A stretch of DNA of 64,000 bases, from assembly GCA_963826795.1 (NCBI GenBank), contig CAWGYT010000004.1:682001-746000 (forward strand). Reading direction: 5' to 3'. Both the position numbers and the translations under genes were made by a program. Shown here one piece after another: positions 35,844 through 45,368 of this stretch (within the stretch, counting starts at the first letter, position 1; the number at the start of each line of letters is the position of its first letter). The notes under the pieces are model-generated. The model saw nothing but the letters and a program-made list of their open reading frames with translations, ran no database searches and was not told the DNA's origin. The DNA is from CAWGYT01 sp963826795 (GTDB lineage Bacteria; Planctomycetota; Planctomycetia; Pirellulales; Pirellulaceae).

Positions 35844-38308
35844 TCAGGGCATTTCCAGATCGTAGGCCAGGATCTTTCCCTCAATCGCCACATAGAGTCG
35901 CCCGACGCCCGGCAGTTGCTGACCGGCTACGCCCTGGATGTCCTGACCCGTGCACATGAAATCGTGGAAACGACCGTCGTCTTGAACGAGATGCACTGAT
36001 CCGTCAGGACCTGCGAATAACCAACAGCCTGTGTCCTGCGCGAAAAGCGGGATCCAGCTCGGGCGATCGATCGCGTGGCGATACGTGCCAAGGGGCAGCC
36101 CGTAGGTCCAGATTTCGTCGAGCGAGCGATCCAGACCGACCGCGATCAGACGCCCCTCGACCGTATACGAAAGCCCCAGGAACTGACTGGGTCGCTCGGT
36201 TTGACTTGAGCACGCGGTCAATTGATGAATTGGACGCTGCCCAATCTGAATTGCTTGGCCGGCTTGCCCATCGTCGCCGATCGGCAGGATCCAACCCTCT
36301 TCCCCGGTCGCTAACACGACCGGTGGCCTGGCAAGCCGATGTGGAGTCAACGAGAGGACCGAGGGCAAGACGCGATTACTCCACTGGCGTTGGCCTTGCA
36401 AGTCGACACGTTGGCAACCGTGGGGCGCCGCGAAGGCGAGATAGAGTTCGAGTTCTTGATCTTCGTCCAGATCGATCAGGCACGCGTCCAGAATGCCCTG
36501 ATGCTTTTGTGCGGGCGGAGGGTAGCGAAACATCGGACGGAACGATTCGCCAAAGACATTGGCCTGCCTGCCCAGAGGCGAGAAGCCGACGTATCGGTCC
36601 TGTCCTCGCGCGTTGATCGCGTGACGGAGCTGCGCGACGAAGGCGCTCTCCTCGATCGGCAAAGCATGCCTTTGCAGGACCGCGCCCTCCGCGCTTACCT
36701 CGACCGCTTCACGCATCGCGTTCAGGACGAGCAATCGCGCAGGTTGGTTCTCGGTCGCGGAAAGGATCTGCAAATGTCCGGGAGACTCGAGTTCGCTCAG
36801 TTCCCAGGCCAGCGTCGACTTGAGTTTCGTGAAAGGGGCCGCGGGTGCGGGAGCTGGCATGTCGTGGGGCGACTCGGTTCCCGGAACGAGCGCGGCCAGT
36901 TCAAGCTGCCGAGCAAACCGGGCTTCGTCCTGTTGTGCCAACTTCAAGACGTCTGCCGCGACGTTCTCGCCCGACAGGAGACGCGGAACGACAAACTCGA
37001 CGAGCTCCTTGATCTGAGGGTTCGCGCCGACCTCGAAGAGTTGCAAACGCCGCTGCCCATCGAGCACGACGACGGTCGGCGCCTCGCTGACGTCCAGTGC
37101 ATCACGTCCGACGGCGGAGAGATCGCGCACCAGCGGAAGGCGAAGGCGACCTTCGCTGCCACGCTGTTGCAGCGCTTCCGCCGACAGTCGTTCCGTTGGC
37201 ACCGCGCACACGCCGCGAAAAAGGACACGTCCCCATCGCGTCTGCGTTTCGTTGAATAGTTGATCGATTTGCGTGAGCGTGTCCCAGGCTTGGGGCTGGT
37301 CATCGAACCAGATCAAAACGGCCAACTGGTTTCCCCAGTCGTCGCTCGACTCACGAGAACCGTCAAGACGGACGAAGTTCAGAGGGGCAATGGTTTGAGA
37401 AAACCGTTGGCTGGGGACTTTTCGCGGGGGCAACACGAAGTACTGAACCCGCTTGGCGTTGCCCGGCAGCTCGACGCGAAACGCGACGGGATCGATCGTA
37501 TCGGTCATCGAAACCGTGCGTAGCTCGTAGCTCAGCGCCACTTCCGTCGGACGCTGTTCGGGCGGCAATTGTTGGAACAGAGACTGCGTCGGATAGTCGA
37601 GTCGTCGCAGCGTCCCGCCCGCTGGATCGATCCAGAAAACAAAGGGGCCCTCCGATGTGCTGACGTGAATCTTGCGGCAGGCCACCTGGCCGATCGGCGC
37701 GGGTCCAGTTCCGCGATCTCGCCCGACGCGCGGACCAGATCGCTGAGACCCGATCCGCCCAACAAGGCACCCAGCGGCGAGATCTGCAGGTGGAACGGCA
37801 AGCTCAGCAACAGGCTGATCATTTCGTGAGGATTTGCCGGATCAACCATCTCGGTGGCGGCGTACAGTTCGTTCACGCCAAGCTCGGGAGGTTGCGGGCG
37901 CAACACCACTTGCTGTCGCAGGTTGGCGGTGAGCGGGTCGAGCACCTGGCTCCAGAGGCGTGAGCCGTCGGCGATCAGGCGCAGAAAGTTGTCGTCACGC
38001 TGCAGTTCCAGGCGGAGTTGACCCGGACGTACCAGCTGGATGGCAAGCCGCGTTTCTTCGACCACGGGGCCGCTGGGCGTGCCGTACTGCAGCCGGACGA
38101 TCCCTTCGTCGCGATAGACCGGAGTGGCACGATATCGGTCGAGGACGCGAACGACGAGGTCGCGCGGCGGCTCGGTCGCCGGTGTGGGTTCCGCTGTCCG
38201 AGGCGGCGGTCCGCTCCGCTGGCAGCCGATCAGGATCAAGCAGGTGGCCAGCGCCAGCCGCCGCTGCCGCCGCGGCTCATCCGCAAATTCACCCGCGGCA
38301 ATTCGCAT
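35844..38308 (-). CDS. Large lipoprotein with redoxin-like segment and repeat-rich C-terminus (one frameshift)
   Basis: Start ATG at 38308 (MRIAAGEFADEPRRQRRLAL), lipobox LILIGC about residue 28. Residues about 50-210 look like a LolA/DUF2092-type fold (LVVRVLDRYRATPVYRDEG, RPGQLRLELQRDDNFLRLI). Near 37700 one base seems missing, and the frame goes on as PIGQVACRKIHVSTSEGPFV. Next comes a thioredoxin-like part without Cys pair (LAVLIWFDDQPQAWDTL, then EAPTVVVLDGQRRLQLFEVG). The last 250 residues, with LIDLDEDQELELYLAFA and GWILPIGDDGQAGQ, look like a beta-propeller/FG-GAP-type region. About 821 residues. Possibly outer-membrane or periplasmic; unknown function. Confidence 0.6.
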
Positions 38309-38514
38309 GGTTCCCGCCTTTCCGTTCCCGCCGTTCCCGGATTTCTCGCTCGCGGTCGCTCGACCTCGCGCAAACACTCGCGTCGCGTTCCGGTCGATTC
38401 GCCCGCCGAGCCCGACGCCGACGCTCGACTTATTGACCCCCGTCGTAGCAAGTCGTTAGGCTTGAAGGATTGAATTCGTGTTAGATCAAGCACAGGGTCG
38501 TTGCCGGGTGAGTT

Positions 38515-39741
38515 ATGCCGTTGATTGGATTCGGAGTCAATTCCAAGCTTCGCTTGCCAGAGCAGTTGGCGGTCGTCGCCTGCGGCGAGCCCGCCGGGCC
38601 CGCGTTGGACGACCCCCAGTTGGCGACGCGAGCGGCGCTGACCGATCCGCTTGGCTATCCGCCCCTGCGTCAAAGCGTGGTGGCGGGCGATCGCGTGGTG
38701 CTGGCTTTGGGCGAGGGGCTGATGCAGCCCTCGGCGTTGGTCGCGGGCGCGGTGTGGGAGTTGCTGGATGCGGGGATCGAAGCCGAAGCGATCACCGTGA
38801 TTCGTACGGCGGCGGACGCCAAACTGGTGCGGGAATCGCCAACGCAGGGCTTGCCTCCGGAATTGCGCGATCGACTTCAGGTGTTGGTTCACGACCCGAC
38901 CGATCGTGAAATGCTTTGCATGCTGAACGTTTCAAGTGCCGATGACGCGATCTACTTAAATCGGGCGATCGTGGAGGCCGATGTGGTGATCCCGTTCGGC
39001 GTCGCGCGACTCAGCCAGTCGCTGGGCTACCACGGGGTCCACGGCGTGCTCTTTCCCGCCTTCGCCGATGCGGCAACTCAACAGCGTTTTCTGGCGCCCC
39101 GATCTTCGCTCTCGGGCAAACAGCGGAAACAACGAATCGCCGAGGCGCGGGAAGCCGACTGGTTTCTGGGTACCCGAATGATTGTGCAAGTCGTTCCGGG
39201 CCAGGGAGAGAATGTGCTGCAAGTGCTCGCCGGCGATGTCGATGCGGTGGAAAAGCGAAGTGGCGAGCTGTGCGAAGCGATCTGGCAGGTCCAAGTTCCG
39301 CGGCGCGCGAAGATTGTGATCGCGACGCTGCCTGGGGGTCGCCAGCAGCAGACCTGGTCGAATTTTGCACGCGTCCTGGATGCCGCCCTGCGCGTCGTCG
39401 AAGACGATGGCACGATCGCGGTTTGCTGCGACTTGCGGACTCGGCCCGGACCCTCCCTGCGCCGCCTGGCCAAGGCCACCTCGCTCGACGCGGCCAGCCG
39501 TGCCATCGAGCGAGACCAGACGCCGGACGCCTTGACGGCCGCCCAGTTGATTCGCACGCTGCGGCGAGTCCAGGTCTATTTGCTTAGTCGCTTGAACGAG
39601 GAAGCCGTGCACGCGCTGGGATTGGCATACGTCTCGAAACCCGACGAAGTGGCCCGCCTGGCAACACGGCACGAGTCCTGCCTGGTGCTCCAGAATGCGC
39701 ACCAGGCCATCCCCATCGTCACGGAGGAGATTTTGTCATGA
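38515..39741 (+). CDS. LarA-like (DUF2088) protein
   Basis: A 408-residue protein resembling the nickel-pincer lactate racemase family LarA: N-terminal GDRVVLALGEGLMQPSALVA matches the DUF2088 opening, followed by VLVHDPTDREMLCML and a central VIPFGVARLSQSLGYHGVHG. LarA enzymes epimerise 2-hydroxy acids. The cofactor-making genes larBCE are not in the window. The start at 38515 (GTGAGTT-ATG context) is the first ATG in frame. The gene overlaps the next one by 4 bp (ATGA), which suggests translational coupling. The substrate is unknown; a lactate link to the microcompartment is only a thought. Confidence 0.7.
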   Translation: MPLIGFGVNSKLRLPEQLAVVACGEPAGPALDDPQLATRAALTDPLGYPPLRQSVVAGDRVVLALGEGLMQPSALVAGAVWELLDAGIEAEAITVIRTAADAKLVRESPTQGLPPELRDRLQVLVHDPTDREMLCMLNVSSADDAIYLNRAIVEADVVIPFGVARLSQSLGYHGVHGVLFPAFADAATQQRFLAPRSSLSGKQRKQRIAEAREADWFLGTRMIVQVVPGQGENVLQVLAGDVDAVEKRSGELCEAIWQVQVPRRAKIVIATLPGGRQQQTWSNFARVLDAALRVVEDDGTIAVCCDLRTRPGPSLRRLAKATSLDAASRAIERDQTPDALTAAQLIRTLRRVQVYLLSRLNEEAVHALGLAYVSKPDEVARLATRHESCLVLQNAHQAIPIVTEEILS

Positions 39742-40808
39742 CGACGCAAGGGGACTCCGACCCCAGCGCCCCGACCCGGCCTTCGCCCGCGATGTTGCGT
39801 CACTACCGTGAGTTTCGCGAAGGGTGCGGCGTCGTCGACTGTGGCGACCGCACTCAGCTTGAATTGACCGGTCGGGATCGGCAATCTTTCCTGCACAATC
39901 TGTGTACCCAGGAAATCAAGAGGCTCGCCCCAGGCCAGGGATGCGAAGCCTTCGTGACCAGCGTGCAAGGCCGCTGTCTGGGCTATATCCTGGTCTTTTG
40001 CACCGAGTCGGCCATCCTGATCGACACCGAACCCGCGCAGGCGGCCGCGCTGCTGCCGCACTTCGAGAAATATCACATCACCGAGGACGTGCAACTGGTG
40101 GATCGATCGCAGGACTGGTCCGAATTGCTGCTAATCGGTCCCTCGGCCCTGGACGTCCTCAGCCGGTTCGCCTCGGTCCGCGACTTGGCGGAGGTCCCTG
40201 AGGGGGCGAAGGCCCCTGACTGGGCAACGGTTCTGGAGGGCGACTACGGCCACACGACGATCCGCAGCGGCGATCTCCCGTGCCGCGTCCGCCGCGTGCC
40301 GATGGCTGATGCGCCGTGTCTGTCGGTTTCGTTCGAACGCGCCCATCAGGACGACGTGGCCAACGGCCTTCGTCAGGCGGGCGGGTTGTTTGGCGAGGAT
40401 CCCGCCGCCGCGGCCGCGGCCTTCGAGATGGCTCGGGTCGAGATCGGCTTTCCACGTTATGGTTGGGACATCACCGACCGAAATCTGCCGCAGGAAGTGA
40501 ACCGGAACGAGCGGGCGATCAGCTTTCAAAAAGGATGCTATCTCGGCCAGGAAACGGTCGCTCGACTCGACGCACTGGGGCACGTAAATCGCCTCTTCAT
40601 CGGGCTCCGCTGTGCCGGCGATGCCCGGCGGGGCGATCCCTTGGAAGTGGCCGGACAGTCGGTGGGCGAAGTCACGTCAGCCGCTTTTTCGCCTCGCGCC
40701 GAATCGGTGATTGCGCGGGCATATTTGCGCAGCCAATACACGCAGCCCGGCACAATCGTCATCCTGCCGAGTGGGCCAGCCGAGGTGATCTCGGCGCCTC
40801 TGCGGTGA
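39738..40808 (+). CDS. ygfZ: YgfZ/GcvT-type folate-binding protein
   Basis: The signature KGCYLGQETVARLDALGHVN (about residue 260) contains the K-G-C-Y-x-G-Q-E motif of YgfZ, a tetrahydrofolate-dependent factor for iron-sulfur cluster maintenance. The N-terminal GDRTQLELTGRDRQSFLHNL matches the GcvT-like fold. 356 residues, near the family length (326 in E. coli). Its start overlaps the stop of the LarA-like gene by 4 bp, and the alcohol dehydrogenase gene follows 34 bp downstream. Confidence 0.85.
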   Translation: MTTQGDSDPSAPTRPSPAMLRHYREFREGCGVVDCGDRTQLELTGRDRQSFLHNLCTQEIKRLAPGQGCEAFVTSVQGRCLGYILVFCTESAILIDTEPAQAAALLPHFEKYHITEDVQLVDRSQDWSELLLIGPSALDVLSRFASVRDLAEVPEGAKAPDWATVLEGDYGHTTIRSGDLPCRVRRVPMADAPCLSVSFERAHQDDVANGLRQAGGLFGEDPAAAAAAFEMARVEIGFPRYGWDITDRNLPQEVNRNERAISFQKGCYLGQETVARLDALGHVNRLFIGLRCAGDARRGDPLEVAGQSVGEVTSAAFSPRAESVIARAYLRSQYTQPGTIVILPSGPAEVISAPLR

Positions 40809-40842
40809 AATTCCGGCGTGCGAAATAGGAAACGGGGTTTCG

Positions 40843-41892
40843 ATGCAAGCGGTGCTCTTCGATACGTTTCGCGGCCGACTGTCGCTCGAGTCCGTGCCGG
40901 ATCCGGAACCGACGCGAGATGGCGCGGTGATCCGGGTCCACGCCACGGGCCTTTGCCGGAGCGATTGGCACGGCTGGATGGGGCACGATTCGGACGTCAA
41001 GCTGCCGCACGTGCCGGGACACGAGTTTGCTGGGGTCGTCGAGGAGATCGGGGCGGCGGTTCACCGGTTTCAGCCGGGCGACCGTGTCACCGTGCCTTTC
41101 TGCGTGGGATGTGGGACGTGTGAGCAGTGCCTGGCGGGCCATCAGCAAGTCTGCGATCGCTATTATCAGCCGGGATTCACCGGGTGGGGATCGTTTGCGG
41201 AGCGCGTCGCAATTCCCCACGCCGACGCGAACCTCGTCCGACTCCCCACGGAGATCGACGATCTCGCCGCCGCCAGTTTGGGGTGTCGCTTCGTGACCGC
41301 GTACCGAGCCCTGGTGACCCAAGCGGCGCTGCAGCCCCACCAGTGGTTCGTGACGCACGGGTGCGGCGGCGTTGGCTTGGCAGCCATCCAGATCGCCAAG
41401 GCCGTCGGAGCGCACGTCATCGGCGTCGATGTCAACCAAGCGGGACTCGACTGGGCTCGGCAACTGGGCGCTGACGAAATCCTGTTGGGCGATCGGCAGG
41501 GGCGTCGGAGTCGCGACGTGGTCCAACAGATTCGTGACTGGACCGGAGGCGGGGCTCACGTGTCAATGGATGCGATCGGCAGTCTGACCACATGCCAACA
41601 GTCGGTCCGCTGCTTGCGCAAACGCGGCTGCCATTTGCAGGTGGGCTTGATGGTTGGCGATGAGGCGAACGCTCCGCTGCCGATGCACGTCGTGATCGCC
41701 AAAGAGTTGAAGATCATCGGCAGCCACGGCATGTCCGCGACCGGCTACCCGGAACTCATGGAGCGGCTGCGAAGCGGGCAGCTGAATCCAGGCCAACTGG
41801 TCGCTCGTACCGTGACGCTGGCCGACCTGGTCGAACTGCTGCCGCGCGTCGAGCAGCAGCAAGCGGGTGGAATCACGATCGCCGTGCTGTGA
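40843..41892 (+). CDS. Zinc-dependent alcohol dehydrogenase (MDR family)
   Basis: A 349-residue medium-chain dehydrogenase/reductase. Catalytic zinc ligands: Cys in ATGLCRSDWHGWMG, His-Glu in PGHEFAGVVEEIG; structural zinc Cys cluster: CVGCGTCEQCLAGHQQVC. The Rossmann GCGGVGLAAIQIAKAVGAHV binds NAD(P). The fourth catalytic ligand position and substrate are not resolved. The start MQAVLFDTFRGRLSLE is at 40843 with a weak upstream site. It ends an operon-like run (LarA-like, YgfZ, ADH). Confidence 0.88.
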   Translation: MQAVLFDTFRGRLSLESVPDPEPTRDGAVIRVHATGLCRSDWHGWMGHDSDVKLPHVPGHEFAGVVEEIGAAVHRFQPGDRVTVPFCVGCGTCEQCLAGHQQVCDRYYQPGFTGWGSFAERVAIPHADANLVRLPTEIDDLAAASLGCRFVTAYRALVTQAALQPHQWFVTHGCGGVGLAAIQIAKAVGAHVIGVDVNQAGLDWARQLGADEILLGDRQGRRSRDVVQQIRDWTGGGAHVSMDAIGSLTTCQQSVRCLRKRGCHLQVGLMVGDEANAPLPMHVVIAKELKIIGSHGMSATGYPELMERLRSGQLNPGQLVARTVTLADLVELLPRVEQQQAGGITIAVL

Positions 41893-41925
41893 ACGTTCGT
41901 CGCGACAGATCGAAATGAACGGCGA

Positions 41926-42556
41926 ATTGCCCCCTCATCCGGCCTTCGGCCACCTTCTCCCGCGTCGGGGAGAAGGGACGCGATTGTGTCACCTCTCCCG
42001 CGTCGGGGAGAAAGGACACGATTGTGTCACCTCTGCCGCGTCGGGGATAAAGGACACGATTGTGTCACCTCTCCCGCGTCGGGGGGAAGAAACACGATTG
42101 TGTCACCTCTCCCGTTCCGGGAGAGGTCGCTGCGGAGCAGCGGGTGAGGGTTCGCGGCGGGCGAGAGTATTGTGTCTGGCAACGGGACGCGGCCCCCTCA
42201 TCCGGCCTTCGGCCACCTTCTCCCGCGTGGGGGAGAAGGGACACGGTTGTGTCACCTCTCCCGCGTCGGGGAGAAGGGACACGATTGTGTCACCGCTGCC
42301 GCGTCGGGGAGAAAGAACACGATTGTGTCACCTCTCCCGCGTCGGGGAGAAGGGACACGATTGTGTCACCTCTCCCGTTCCGGGAGAGGTCGCTGCGGAG
42401 CAGCGGGTGAGGGTTCGCGGCGGGCGAGAGTATTGTGTCTGGCAACGGGACGCGGCCCCCTCATCCGGCCTTCGGCCACCTTCTCCCGCGTGGGGGAGAA
42501 GGGACACGATTGTGTCACCTCTCCCGCGTCGCGGAGAAAGGACACGATTGTGTCAC
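41926..42556. repeat. Nested tandem repeat (about 265-bp unit built from a 38-bp unit)
   Basis: Two full units of about 265 bp start at about 41930 and 42190, and a partial third at about 42457, each with CCCCTCATCCGGCCTTCGGC. Inside each, CTCTCCCGCGTCGGGGAGAA followed by GGACACGATTGTGTCAC recurs about four times (two in the last). Each full unit ends in GGTCGCTGCGGAGCAGCGGG and a GGCGAGAGTATTGTG block. The array ends exactly at the fabI stop codon. Open reading in all frames across it is a by-product of repetition. Copies of the CTCATCCGGCCTTCGGCCAC block also occur, inverted or degenerate, near 49730, 50330 and 50575. Confidence 0.9.
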
Positions 42557-43365
42557 CTACTCGAGCGTTCTGCGAACGATGTGATCCTCGAAATAGTTGA
42601 TCGCCATGCCGGCGTCGACCACGATTTTTTCGGCATTGATGCCGCTGGAGCGAGGGCTGAGCAGGAAGGCGGCCACGTTGGCGGCTTCCTGCGGTCGTGA
42701 CGGCCGGCGTGCCGAGGAATCACCTGTTCGGCGAACAGGTAGGCATCGACGTAGCCGGGGATGCCGGCCGACGCGCTGGTCTTCAGCAAGCCCGGGTGCG
42801 ACGGCGTTAAAGCGAACCTGCGAGAATTCGCTGAACGATTTCGCCAGGAACGCCAAGACTGGAATCCAAGGCCGCTTTGACGGGCGCCATGAAGCCGTAG
42901 TTTTGATTGGCCATCCGCGTCGTCGAAATCGAGACGGTGACGACCGAGGCATCGCGGATCGAACAGGTCCTTCAGGGCATTGGCCACGGCAATCAGCGAA
43001 TAGCAGGACACGTCCATCGTGCGCAGAGAACTGCGCCTTGCCTGTTTCGTGAAACGGTTTCATGCCATCGCCATAGTCGGCGAAGGCGATCGAATGCAGC
43101 AGGCCGTGCAGCGGGCGTTGACGCGTCGGCCGAGCTCCTCGCGCAGACGCTCGATCTGCTCCGGCATGCTCGACGTCGCAGACAGGATCGGAGTATCGGG
43201 AAACAGCTTCTGCGACCGACTGCCGGCGGTCCTCGCTGCGACGACGACCAGGATCACGTTCGCGTTGTTCTCGCAGAGATCTTGCGCGACGTGATACGCC
43301 ACACTCTTGCGATTGGCGACGCCCATCACGACGACCGTCTTGTCGGCCAGTTGCAGAAAATCCAT
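42557..43365 (-). CDS. fabI: Enoyl-ACP reductase FabI-like (several frameshifts)
   Basis: The start at 43365 reads MDFLQLADKTVVVMGVANRK, the usual FabI opening with the NAD-binding loop. Fragments in several frames give NYGFMAPVKAALDSS, with the Y-x6-K catalytic pair, SFSEFSQVRFNAVAPG, and the C-terminal YFEDHIVRRTLE. The stop at 42557-42559 meets the tandem repeat. At about 269 residues when restored, it has normal length. FabI reduces the trans-2-enoyl-ACP of each elongation round. It is the last gene of the minus-strand operon starting at 49522. Confidence 0.75.
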
Positions 43366-43375
43366 GAGCGATCGC

Positions 43376-43843
43376 CTTGGCATGCAGTATCGGTGATCCA
43401 GAGCGTGTTTCGGCGCTCGCTGCTGCGGCGGCGGCGATCGTGCAGGCAAACTCGAACCGCATGACCGTCTGCCCATCGCGTGTCACTTTGCCCTTCATGA
43501 AGAAGGCGTTGGCCAGTCGCTCGACCAGATCGACTTCCATCTGAATCTCATCGCCCGGGTGGACCATCTTGCGGAAGCGCACGTCGTTCATCCGCGTGGC
43601 GACGGGCACGCCTTCGCCGGCGTAACTCCGACAACAGGATGGCACCGGCCTGCATGCACGCTTCGCACAGGATCACGCCGGGCACCAGCGGATAGTCGGG
43701 GTAATGTCCCTGAAAGAAGAACTCGTCCTGACCGAAAGCGGTGCGGCAGACAATCCGGCTGATCGGTCTTTTCCAAGCACTTCATCGACCAGCAGCATCG
43801 GAGGCCGATGAGGAATGCAGGCTTCGATCTGCTCGCGGTTCAT
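43376..43843 (-). CDS. fabZ: 3-hydroxyacyl-ACP dehydratase FabZ-like (frameshifted)
   Basis: The start ATG at 43843 overlaps the stop of the upstream flavoprotein gene (ATGA). MNREQIEACIPHRPPMLLVD holds the catalytic His of the hot-dog fold; further fragments read QGHYPDYPLVPGVILCEACM, with the second active residue Glu, and RFRKMVHPGDEIQMEVDLVE. The C-terminus is uncertain because no stop is found in the right frame before fabI; the end near 43376 is an estimate. Restored length about 150 residues. Confidence 0.7.
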
Positions 43844-45317
43844 GACGTGGGAGCTGTCTGCAGACATGAGGAATCGCTCGCGGAGGTTTTCATGAGCATG
43901 CGAATCGACATCGTTGGCGACGATCACACCGTAGTTGATCGCGCCCAGCCAACCGGACATGATGATGCCGACGCTGCCGGCGTGATACAGGCCCTGGACT
44001 TGTTCGGGCAAGCGCGCGGCTGACGGCCAGGCCTTCGAACTTGGTGCCGAAACTGGCACCCTGCAGGTGCTTGGTGTAGTGCTGGAACGTTCGCGGCGTC
44101 GCCGCTTCGACATGGTCCAGCCGCTCGCGAATCGTCGGGCACATATCGCTCCAAGTGATCCAGCGTCGTTTCGATCAGGTCCTGCTTGCTGGCTTCGTAC
44201 TCTTCCGTCGGACAGATCCGCCCAGTCTTCGTAACGGGCGTTGGTGCTGGAGACGATCAGGCAGCGCGGCCGGCCGTGCGGGACGCGTGCGGGGATAGTA
44301 GAACGAATACGTGCGGCTGGTGATCGTCGCGGCTCAGCAGCAGGTCGGTGCGAAACACGGGCGCCGTCGAACTGAACAGCAGGTCTCCCGTCGATTCGTC
44401 GACTGCGTTCGTCCGGCTTCAGCGCCATGTAGACCTGCGTGCTGCTGTTGTTCAGCCGCACTTCTTCGGCTTGCTCGACGAACTGCGGGTCGAGATACTG
44501 CTCGGCCGACCAGCCGCAAGATCGTCGCCTTCAGATTGGCGTTCGAGACGACCGCTCCGGCTGGGATCGTGCGGCCGTTGACCTGCACGCCGCGCACCCG
44601 ACCCCGTTCGACCACGAATCCGTTCGACGTCGCAGCGAATCCGGACATCGACGCCATTGCGCACGCATCTCGTCGTGCATCCACGTCGACCAGCTGGTCC
44701 GTGCCGCCCTGGAACGTGTAGACGCCCTTGGACATGAAATTGGAAAACACGATGCCATAGGTGATGGCCGGATCTTCCAGCGTCGATCCGTTGGCGTAGG
44801 TGATCGGTTCCATCAGCAGGCGGATGACATCTTCGCGACCGGGAAAGAACCGATCGAACAGCTGCCGCGTCGTCGTCGTCTGGTCGTCGTAGAAATTCAT
44901 GCCGCGAGCCGTGTCGAAGAACTCGCTCGACTGCGCTGCGGCTCGATCCCGAACCGTTCGGTCAGCAACCGCGTGAAATCCTCGCGGTTGTAACGTGTGC
45001 GTCAGCGAGAACATCGGATTGTCAAAGCGGATGTTCTCCAGCGGCACGATCGCAGTCGGCAATTTCGCGGCGTCCAGTAGCGGCGGCAGCTCTTGATCAT
45101 GCCCGCGGGAAAGCCGTGCAGCGAGATGTCAAAGATGTGACCACCGGGGCGTTTGAACCAGGTGGCCATGCCGCCCAGCTTGTAGTGCTGCTCCAGCAGC
45201 AGCACGCTCCGCCCGTTGCGCGCCAGCACGTTGGCCGCGGTCATCCCGGCCAAGCCGCTGCCGATCACGATCGACGTCGTAGCGGTCGCGTAATCCTTTG
45301 AGAAAATCCTTTGGCAT
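43840..45317 (-). CDS. CrtI/phytoene-desaturase-like flavoprotein, copy B (frameshifted)
   Basis: The start at 45317 reads MPKDFLKGLRDRYD, followed after one frame change by an FAD Rossmann motif VIGSGLAGMTAANVLARNG and LEQHYKLGGMATWFKRPGG. The C-terminal segment is SVGIIMSGWLGAINYGVIVA, as in the phytoene desaturase/CrtISO family. About 490 residues. Many single-base frame changes separate the fragments. The TGA at 43840-43842 overlaps the fabZ start. Such oxidoreductases desaturate or isomerise polyene chains; here the partners are FAS-II enzymes, so acyl chains bound to ACP are plausible substrates (inference). Confidence 0.65.
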
Positions 45318-45368
45318 GACGTGCTTCTTCTCGTCGTACAAGCTGGCTGACGTCGAGGTGGCGGAGCT

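Noticed and set aside
41926..42556. CRISPR array
   Set aside because: The 38-bp units are contiguous with no unique spacers, the larger unit is itself repeated, and no cas gene is nearby.
41867..42700. A 277-codon open frame and two shorter ones across the tandem repeat
   Set aside because: The frames are open because the repeat unit has no stop in those phases; the peptides are repeats of PLPRRGE/RLCHLSR-like strings with no family likeness.
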